DNA of 37,790 nt, from the NCBI GenBank assembly GCA_020628725.1, contig JAHDEO010000010.1:1-37790 (forward strand), in the 5' to 3' direction. Of the stretch, positions 17,918 through 25,268 are shown in pieces. The stretch is from Saprospiraceae bacterium. GTDB taxonomy: Bacteria; Bacteroidota; Bacteroidia; Chitinophagales; Saprospiraceae. The translations under genes were made by a program, and so were the position numbers. Every line of letters begins with the position of its first letter. Position 1 is the first letter of the stretch. The notes beneath the pieces were generated by a model. It made no database searches, was not told where the DNA came from, and saw only the letters and a list, made by a program, of their open reading frames with translations.

Positions 17918-18625
17918 ATGAATACTTTACTGAAAATCAGTTTCTTAATATTATTTGGGATTTTAACGCAAACTGCTTTTGCACAGCAAGCGGAGTATGG
18001 TTTAGCTATGCGTTATTCCGATAAATTGCAAGACACAAAAACTTCAAGTGGCGAACCGTATGACGCTGCCGAGTTGACTGCCGCACACAAAACATTGCCT
18101 TTTGATACGAAGGTAATCGTAACCAATTTGAATAATAACAAATCAGTAACGGTACGCATCAACGATAGAGGACCTTTCGTGAAAGGACGCGTAATTGATT
18201 TGTCGGGCAAGGCTGCGGCACGTATAGGTATCGCGGAAGGCAAAGAAGCGAAGGTCAAAGTGGCTGTTGTGGGCAAGAGCCAACCTGCCGTAACAACCAC
18301 GACCAAACCTGCCAAAAAAGCGACACCACCTCCGACAAAAAAGACGACTCCCGCTAAAGTAGAAACCAAAACCGCAACGCGTTCACTCGGCGTTTCGTCG
18401 GCTAAGGGTTACGGTATACAGGTTGGCGCGTACAAGAGCGAAGCCAATGCGCGCAAGCGTGTAAAGGCATTGGAAGCTGAGTGGTATTCTGATATTCATA
18501 TTAAAAAAAGCAAAACAGCGTATAAAGTTATTTTGAAAAATTACCCAACGAAGGAGCAAGCAGAGTCATATTTGATTTCTTTGAAGAAGAAAGGTATCGA
18601 CGGTTTTGTGGTGAGTATGAAGTAG
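17918..18625 (+). CDS. RlpA-like double-psi beta-barrel protein with C-terminal SPOR domain
   Basis: AQQAEYGLAMRYSDKLQDTKTSSGEPYDAAELTAAHKTLPFDTKVIVTNLNNNKSVTVRINDRGPF; C-terminus GYGIQVGAYKSEANARKRVKALEAE... Confidence 0.92.
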   Translation: MNTLLKISFLILFGILTQTAFAQQAEYGLAMRYSDKLQDTKTSSGEPYDAAELTAAHKTLPFDTKVIVTNLNNNKSVTVRINDRGPFVKGRVIDLSGKAAARIGIAEGKEAKVKVAVVGKSQPAVTTTTKPAKKATPPPTKKTTPAKVETKTATRSLGVSSAKGYGIQVGAYKSEANARKRVKALEAEWYSDIHIKKSKTAYKVILKNYPTKEQAESYLISLKKKGIDGFVVSMK

Positions 18626-18860
18626 TGAATATAGAGTCAGAAGTCAGATAAAATACAGCGAAGGGCGTCATTTTGTAGCGTCAAATGGTTGATTTTACGG
18701 ATTGTTTTATGCTTACAAGCGTATTCGTCTGACGACTTGTGTAAAAAATAAGCGAAAATCTTGCGATTTCAATTTTTTCACAATAACTTTACAACAGTTT
18801 AATAATCATTGTTTTTGTCGCCCGATGCTTTCGTGTGTTGGGTGGCTTTTTTATTTATGG

Positions 18861-18974
18861 CTATATGGTTCAATTGTTTCATGGTTTGATTGCTTCATTG
18901 ATTCATTATTGTAATGAGTTTTTTGCGAAGTAAAAAACGGTAATAACAATGAAGCAATCGAACCATGAAACAAT
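18861..18974. repeat. Octamer-word inverted repeat with GCGAAGT apical hairpin in the convergent RlpA/TolC gap
   Basis: ATTGTTTCATGGTTTGATTGCTTCATTG (18873-18900) vs 18947-18974, 27/28 complementary; centre TTTTTTGCGAAGTAAAAAA. Confidence 0.9.
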
Positions 18975-18979
18975 AAAAT

Positions 18980-20293
18980 TCATTCTTCTACCAGCAATCC
19001 TGCAATTCTAAGTACTTCATATTCAGATAATTTTACGTTTAATTGGGTCGTGAGTAGAGCGTTTTGTGCTTGCGTATAAACGCGTTGTGCATCGCGGACT
19101 TCGAGGTCGGAGGCTTGTCCGGTGCGATTAGCACGGAGGGTGCGGTCAAGGCTTTGTTTGGCGATAACTACATTATTTTCTGAAATGGCAAGTAGGGTTT
19201 TGTTGTTCTCGTAGTCGAGCCATGTGTTAAGTAGGTTTTGTTCGACAAGAAAACGAGTTTGTTCAAGGGCAATTTCTTGGTTTTCAAGAGCGAGTTTGGC
19301 GTTTTTGATGCGGGTAGCGGCTTGGTTGCCGTTATAAATATTGTAGGTGGCAGTAGCACCGGCATCCCAACCTTGATTTTGGTTGGATAGGAGGAAGCCC
19401 AATTCATTCGCTTGGTCATTGAGCGCGTAAGAGGCTGATAGATTGATACGTGGAAAACGCGCCGCACGCGCCAATTTTACATCATAATCTGCTACCGAAA
19501 TATTATTCAATGCCTGCAATAAAGTAATATTATTTTGCTGTGCTTTCTCCAATAATTTTTCAAAATCAAAATCAGGTCGAAGTGCCAACTCCGTTTGTGC
19601 AATATCCTCGTTATTGATTTCTTTTTTTCCTATCAAAGTATTCAAATTCAAAATGGCTTTTCTAATGGTCAAACGGCTTCGGACGAGTGCGGTGCTATCA
19701 GTATTGTATGCTGTCAAAGCGGTGAGCCTATTAGCTTCTGTGGCTTGTCCGTAGCGTTGTCTGCCTTCTGTTTGGCGGAGTTGTTCTTTGGTGATGGCGA
19801 AACGTTCGGCAGCAATTTTTTCATCTTCTTGCAAACGTACCCATTCGTAATATGCTGCTATAACATTGACCATTGTATTCTCAAATTCTTGTCGATAGGC
19901 GAGGTCACTGAGACGGAAATTTGACTGTGCTTTTTTGAGCGTATTTTGCCCTCTGAATCCATCAAACAGGACATAACTTGCTCCAATATTTCCTCCATAC
20001 GTGCGCGACCATGCGGCATCAGTTTCGATAGGCGGAATGGCGGCATACTCCGCCTTCGTACTATTTTCACCATAATTATAATTGCCATTCAAATCCAAGC
20101 GAGGCAGAAGCCCTGCATTGCCCCAAGTGGCGTTGTTTTGCGCAACTTGACGGTTATTAGTGGCGATGCGTAAACCGAAATTGTGTTGGGCGGCAAGGTC
20201 GATGACTTGTTCTAAAGTGACGGTGCGTTGGGCAGATATTTGACCGTAAAAAATAAAAAGAGAAAAAAATATGATGATGGTTCTTATTTTCAT
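18980..20293 (-). CDS. TolC family outer-membrane efflux protein
   Basis: 437 aa; QRTVTLEQVIDLAAQHNFGLRIATNNRQVAQNNATWGNAGLLPRLDLNGNYNYG...; coiled-coil repeats and ...LRANRTGQASDLEVRDAQRVYTQAQNALL. Confidence 0.93.
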   Translation of the reverse strand: MKIRTIIIFFSLFIFYGQISAQRTVTLEQVIDLAAQHNFGLRIATNNRQVAQNNATWGNAGLLPRLDLNGNYNYGENSTKAEYAAIPPIETDAAWSRTYGGNIGASYVLFDGFRGQNTLKKAQSNFRLSDLAYRQEFENTMVNVIAAYYEWVRLQEDEKIAAERFAITKEQLRQTEGRQRYGQATEANRLTALTAYNTDSTALVRSRLTIRKAILNLNTLIGKKEINNEDIAQTELALRPDFDFEKLLEKAQQNNITLLQALNNISVADYDVKLARAARFPRINLSASYALNDQANELGFLLSNQNQGWDAGATATYNIYNGNQAATRIKNAKLALENQEIALEQTRFLVEQNLLNTWLDYENNKTLLAISENNVVIAKQSLDRTLRANRTGQASDLEVRDAQRVYTQAQNALLTTQLNVKLSEYEVLRIAGLLVEE

Positions 20294-20311
20294 TTTGTAA
20301 AGGTAATGAAG

Positions 20312-20331
20312 AGACAGGTCGCAACCTGTCT
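20312..20331. repeat. Perfect hairpin AGACAGGT-CGCA-ACCTGTCT upstream of the TolC gene
   Basis: 8-bp perfect stem read directly. Confidence 0.75.
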
Positions 20332-20546
20332 ATGCGTAAGCATGATTAAATGCCTGTAAATCAATTTTTTATGTGTTTTAGAGAGGCGCGAACACACAAA
20401 TTTATCCATTTCAAACACGAAACTGACGATTTTGATTTGTAAAAATGCCCCAAACTGTTCCTATGATTGAGAATAAAATACCCCGATGTTTGTCTTATCA
20501 ATCACTTTACAACCGTACATTTTTTTAATTATTAAACTTAATTGTC

Positions 20547-23500
20547 ATGAAACGATTGATTTTTTTATTGATGACTGCCTTGTTTTGCGGCTGTCTGTCA
20601 GCCCAATGCCCACAAGGAAATATCACATTGACCACACAACAAGAAGTGGATAATTTTGCTGCGAATTATCCAAACTGTACGGAGCTACTTGGGAACCTTA
20701 GTATTGACGATGATTACACCAGTTCCATCACTTCATTAGCCGGGCTTAGTCAAATCACTGCCGTTGGTGGAGATGTGGATATTATCTACAATGATAACTT
20801 AACGAATTTGACAGGATTAAATAATCTGACTTCTATTGGTGGATATTTGAATATTGACGGTAATGATGGCTTGACGAATCTGACGGGATTGGATAATTTG
20901 AATTCTATTTCCAGATATTTGAGTATTGACGATAACGATGGCTTGACGAATTTGGCAGGCTTGGATAATCTGACTCATATTGGCGGATTCTTGGAAATGC
21001 AATGGAATGATAACCTAATGGATGTCAGCGCATTGGACAATGTTGCATCTTCTACGCTTATAGGCTTAAAAATTTGGCAAAATCCGAAGTTGACAGCTCT
21101 ACCTGATTTTAACAATCTTACGGCTATTATAGGAAGAGTATGGATTGCAGGTAATGATAACTTGACGGATTTTATGGGTTTGGATAATGTGACGACTATT
21201 GGGGGATTTTTGGAGCTTGATTATAATGATAACATAACGGATATGACCGGATTAAATAGTCTGACCTCTATTGGTGAGCATATGCACATTCACGATAATG
21301 ATAATTTGGTTGATTTTAGCGGCATGAATAACCTGACAACTATCGGGGGAGATGTTGAGATTGGAGGGAATAATAGCAGCCTTACCAGTCTCAATGGGCT
21401 TAATAATTTAATGTCTATAAACGGTCATTTACATATCAAGTACAACCCAATAATTAGTGATATAAGCGCATTAGAAAATGTCGATATGTCAAATGTGACT
21501 GATATAGATATTTACGGCAATTCCAATCTTTCCTTTTGTGGCATCACAAGCATCTGTGATTATCTTGAAGCAGGGGGAACATACTACTTTTCAAATAATG
21601 CAACAGGTTGTAATAGCTATGAAGTATATGCCTCATGTGACGTCCAGCCTTCTTGTGATGATGAAACGGTTACATTTACTTCGCAGGCACAAATAGATAA
21701 TTTTTCATCCAATAATCCCAACTGCACCGAAATAGCGGGTAATGTCCATATATATTCTTCTGCGGTAAATTCCGATATCACCAATTTGGACGGACTTAGT
21801 CAGATTACTTCTATCTCAGGGAATCTTATCATTACAAGCAATACCAACCTGAGTACAATAATGGGTTTGAGCAATCTGACTACACTTGGTGGGTATCTTT
21901 ATATGTTGGGTAATTCTACACTGACAAGCCTCGCGGGGCTTGAAAATCTGGATTTTACACCAATTTCTGACGTAACAATCAGAGATAACGATGCGTTGAG
22001 CATTTGCGGACTTGAGGGGCTGTGTGCCTACCTCGAAAATAATGGTTCAGCTACTATTTTCAATAACGGTCCGGGGTGCGATAGTCCCGCAGAGGTATTA
22101 TTATTCTGCAACCCACCTGATGATATAGATATGGACTTTGGCACAAATGGTACCGTTGATATTGCAGGTCACGATGTCACTTGTATGCTCGCGCAACCCG
22201 ACGACAAGTTAGTCATATTTGGTTCAAGTGTCTTACGGCTCAATCCTGATGGTACATTGGATACGAGCTTTGGTGCAAGTGGCGTGGCATCCATAGGCGG
22301 TTTTGAAGGCGTTTTACAACCTGATGGTAAAATCGTCGTCTTGGCAGCCGACCAACTCGCCCGACTCAATGCTGACGGTACATTGGATGCTACTTTTGGT
22401 ACAGGCGGTACACGTCCACTCATTGCTCCTGCCAAAGACATTGCCCTTAGCCTTGACGGAAAAATCGTTACTTCAGATACAGAACTTGTCCGTTATAATG
22501 CGGATGGTTCGGTAGACACTGCTTTTGGGAGCAATGGTATCGTTAGCATTGAAGTACAGGCTTATCATTATGGCGAATATCCCGGTGCTCCACAAGTTCT
22601 AAAGACGTACTATCCCTCCTCCCATGTCGTCGTCAAATCAGATGGAAAAATTGTCGTAGCCGGAGATTTTGCCTATCAATCTCGTTACAATCCTGAGTAT
22701 ATTATTTATTACAATCAGCGACGATGTCTTTTAGGATATAATGCGGATGGTACGAAGGATAGCAATTTCAATGAATGGATAGAGGGTTGGTATCAAGGCG
22801 ATGTATTTAGTTATGTTGGTGATCTGCTATTGTTACCTGATGATGAATTTGTGATGTTGAGCAGCAATGATTTTGAATTGGAGGGCAATTTATGTATGAA
22901 TCAATACGATGCCAATGGTGCATTTATTGACAGTAATTGTACCTACACTTCACTCTGCGGAGATTCCTACTATTACGGTGCATTATGGTCGAAAGCTACA
23001 GTAGCTGATTGCGGTATTTTTGCTTTTGGTGAATACGGCACTATCTTCGGAAATACCTGTAAATTCCTCACACGTACTGATTATGATGGTACACCTTTTA
23101 GTGGATTTGGGGATAATGGCGGTGTTGCACTTCCCGTTGTTGCGGGCACTGAGACAGCAGATATTGCCCTTCAATCCGATGGCGGTATTATCGTTGCGGG
23201 AAATTCGGCAACAGGTATCGTACTCGCTCGCCTCAGTAATGACGAAGCCTGCAATCCCTTATTCTTGCTCACCGAACCACCATCTCCTCCATCTGACCCT
23301 TGCGGCGGAACACCTGCAACTACCGACTCACTTACACACATATTCGACGAAGACTTATTCATCGATGGAGTAGGCTTCGCCAATAATCCAACTGTAACTT
23401 TCACCGACCCTGCTACGCCAGCAGATGCCGTATTATCGGATATTTCGCTCGAATTATATTTTAGATTAAATGGCAATTCATGTGAAAATGAAATCGCCCT

Positions 23501-24926
23501 ACAAATCACCGACCCGGCAGGTAATACGCAACCTTTGACGGCTTATACTACTTGCGATGGCGGCAATGGTTTATATTATGTGAATTTAAATGTCCCTTCG
23601 GGAAATACAACAGGCAGCACAGCCGATTGGCTCGTCGAATTTGACGATACCAACGACCAAAATTCCGGCTATGAATATTCCGTTCGATTTGCCCGTTTAA
23701 ATTATGTTGCAACGACCGGAGGCGGTGGCGAGACCATCGTAAATGAAGTTTCCGACTTTGCCGATTCTGATTTATTTATTGACGGAGTTGGTTTTGCAAA
23801 TAACGGAACATATACCTTCACCGACCCCGGTACACCTGCCAATGCGGTCTTATCCGACATTTCGCTCGAATTATATTTCAGATTAAATGGTGCATCATGT
23901 GAAAATGAAATCGCCCTACAAATCACCGACCCGGCAGGTAATACACAACCTTTGACGGCTTACACCACTTGTGATGGCGGCACGGGTTTATTCTATGTGA
24001 ATTTGGATGTACCAAGTGGAAACACCACAGGCAGTGTAGCCGATTGGGTTGTACAATTTGACGATACCAATGACCAAAATGCAGGTTACGAATACTCCGT
24101 TCGTTTTGGCAGATTAACCTACACGACTACGTATACGGAAGGTGGAGGCGGCATGGCTGTCACTGTAAATGATGAAGTTTCCGACTTTGCGGATTATGAT
24201 TTATTCATTGATGGCGTTGGTTTCGCAAATAACGGAACATATACCTTCACCGACCCCGGTACACCTGCGGACGCAATTTTATCCAATATTTCCCTCGAAT
24301 TATATTTTAGATTAAATGGCAATTCATGCGAAAATGAAATCGCCATCCAAGTCACCGACCCCGCAGGTAATACACAGCCTTTGACTGCCTACACGACTTG
24401 TGATGGTGGCAATGGTTTGTATTATGTCAATTTAGATGTACCAAGTGGAAACACGACAGGCAGCATGGCAGACTGGCTCGTCGAATTCGACGATACCAAC
24501 GACCAAAACTCAGACTACGAATACTCTATCCGCTTCGGTAGATTAACCTATGATGTGGAGTATACAGAGTGCGTACCCATGTTGGTCAATGAAGAAAACA
24601 CATCAGCACATCAGTACATCAACACGTCAGCACAAGAAAACGTCAATTCATCAACTCGACAACTCAACAACTCGTCATTGAAACTCTACCCCGTGCCTGC
24701 AAATCATCATTTGAATGTAGAATATTTTTCGGAAAATACGCACCCGATGAATATTGAAATTCTTTCAAATGAAGGCAAAACTTTGGTGTCAAGTCAGGAA
24801 AATTTACAAGAAGGGATGAATACCATTCAACTGGATATAGCCGACCTTCCCGCAGGACATTATCATATTCGTATGTATAATGCGGATGATATGCAGATGC
24901 AATCTTTTGTAAAAATTACGCCATAG
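20547..24926 (+). CDS. Secreted L-domain-like/leucine-rich protein with delta-60-like propeller repeats, three beta-sandwich repeats and T9SS type A sorting domain
   Basis: 1459 aa; two C-P-x-G...TTQQEVDNFAANYPNCTEL L-domain-like modules with GLDNLTSIGG repeats; LNPDGTLDTSFGASGV repeats; three DLFIDGVGFANN...FDDTNDQN.GYEYSVRF repeats; C-terminal LKLYPVPANHHLNVEY... Confidence 0.92.
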   Translation: MKRLIFLLMTALFCGCLSAQCPQGNITLTTQQEVDNFAANYPNCTELLGNLSIDDDYTSSITSLAGLSQITAVGGDVDIIYNDNLTNLTGLNNLTSIGGYLNIDGNDGLTNLTGLDNLNSISRYLSIDDNDGLTNLAGLDNLTHIGGFLEMQWNDNLMDVSALDNVASSTLIGLKIWQNPKLTALPDFNNLTAIIGRVWIAGNDNLTDFMGLDNVTTIGGFLELDYNDNITDMTGLNSLTSIGEHMHIHDNDNLVDFSGMNNLTTIGGDVEIGGNNSSLTSLNGLNNLMSINGHLHIKYNPIISDISALENVDMSNVTDIDIYGNSNLSFCGITSICDYLEAGGTYYFSNNATGCNSYEVYASCDVQPSCDDETVTFTSQAQIDNFSSNNPNCTEIAGNVHIYSSAVNSDITNLDGLSQITSISGNLIITSNTNLSTIMGLSNLTTLGGYLYMLGNSTLTSLAGLENLDFTPISDVTIRDNDALSICGLEGLCAYLENNGSATIFNNGPGCDSPAEVLLFCNPPDDIDMDFGTNGTVDIAGHDVTCMLAQPDDKLVIFGSSVLRLNPDGTLDTSFGASGVASIGGFEGVLQPDGKIVVLAADQLARLNADGTLDATFGTGGTRPLIAPAKDIALSLDGKIVTSDTELVRYNADGSVDTAFGSNGIVSIEVQAYHYGEYPGAPQVLKTYYPSSHVVVKSDGKIVVAGDFAYQSRYNPEYIIYYNQRRCLLGYNADGTKDSNFNEWIEGWYQGDVFSYVGDLLLLPDDEFVMLSSNDFELEGNLCMNQYDANGAFIDSNCTYTSLCGDSYYYGALWSKATVADCGIFAFGEYGTIFGNTCKFLTRTDYDGTPFSGFGDNGGVALPVVAGTETADIALQSDGGIIVAGNSATGIVLARLSNDEACNPLFLLTEPPSPPSDPCGGTPATTDSLTHIFDEDLFIDGVGFANNPTVTFTDPATPADAVLSDISLELYFRLNGNSCENEIALQITDPAGNTQPLTAYTTCDGGNGLYYVNLNVPSGNTTGSTADWLVEFDDTNDQNSGYEYSVRFARLNYVATTGGGGETIVNEVSDFADSDLFIDGVGFANNGTYTFTDPGTPANAVLSDISLELYFRLNGASCENEIALQITDPAGNTQPLTAYTTCDGGTGLFYVNLDVPSGNTTGSVADWVVQFDDTNDQNAGYEYSVRFGRLTYTTTYTEGGGGMAVTVNDEVSDFADYDLFIDGVGFANNGTYTFTDPGTPADAILSNISLELYFRLNGNSCENEIAIQVTDPAGNTQPLTAYTTCDGGNGLYYVNLDVPSGNTTGSMADWLVEFDDTNDQNSDYEYSIRFGRLTYDVEYTECVPMLVNEENTSAHQYINTSAQENVNSSTRQLNNSSLKLYPVPANHHLNVEYFSENTHPMNIEILSNEGKTLVSSQENLQEGMNTIQLDIADLPAGHYHIRMYNADDMQMQSFVKITP
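22120..23250 (+). other. Delta-60-repeat-like beta-propeller region (approximate bounds)
   Basis: MDFGTNGTVDI...QPDDKLVIFGSSVLRLNPDGTLDTSFGASGV...QPDGKIVVLAADQLARLNADGTLDATFGTGG... Confidence 0.8.
23330..24560 (+). repeat. Three tandem ~410-430 bp coding repeats (P-domain-like beta-sandwich, tentative)
   Basis: DLFIDGVGFANNPTVTFTDPATPADAVLSDISLELYFRLNGNSCENEIALQITDPAGNTQPLTAYTTCDGGNGLYYVNLNVPSGNTTGS.ADWLVEFDDTNDQNSGYEYSVRFARLNY and two near-copies. Confidence 0.9.
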
Positions 24927-24944
24927 AAAAAATATAACAAATTT

Positions 24945-24985
24945 CACTAACGCACCCGTTGATAATATTCGACGGGTGTGTTAGT
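24945..24985 (+). terminator. Stem-loop terminator candidate
   Basis: CACTAACGCACCCGT / ACGGGTGTGTTAGTG, 15-bp stem with one G-T pair, 18-20 bp after the stop codon. Confidence 0.75.
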
Positions 24986-25268
24986 GTATTTAAAAAGGTA
25001 GGTGAATTTTAACTATATTTCTTTGGAAAATGGTAAAGTATAATTCACGATTTTTTTGATGTTTATTTGTTAAAATGCTGATAATCAATTAATTTTGCTT
25101 GTGATTGAAAAACTTGTGCTATTGGATGTTATATGTTTTTATGGAAAACCCTAAAATATGTAATTGTAACAAGGGAATGATACCGCTAACTTTGAAGAAG
25201 CAATCACACACTCGTATCCGCTTTAGATAAAGGCGAATATTTTACTACAAATTAAAACCACGCTTATT

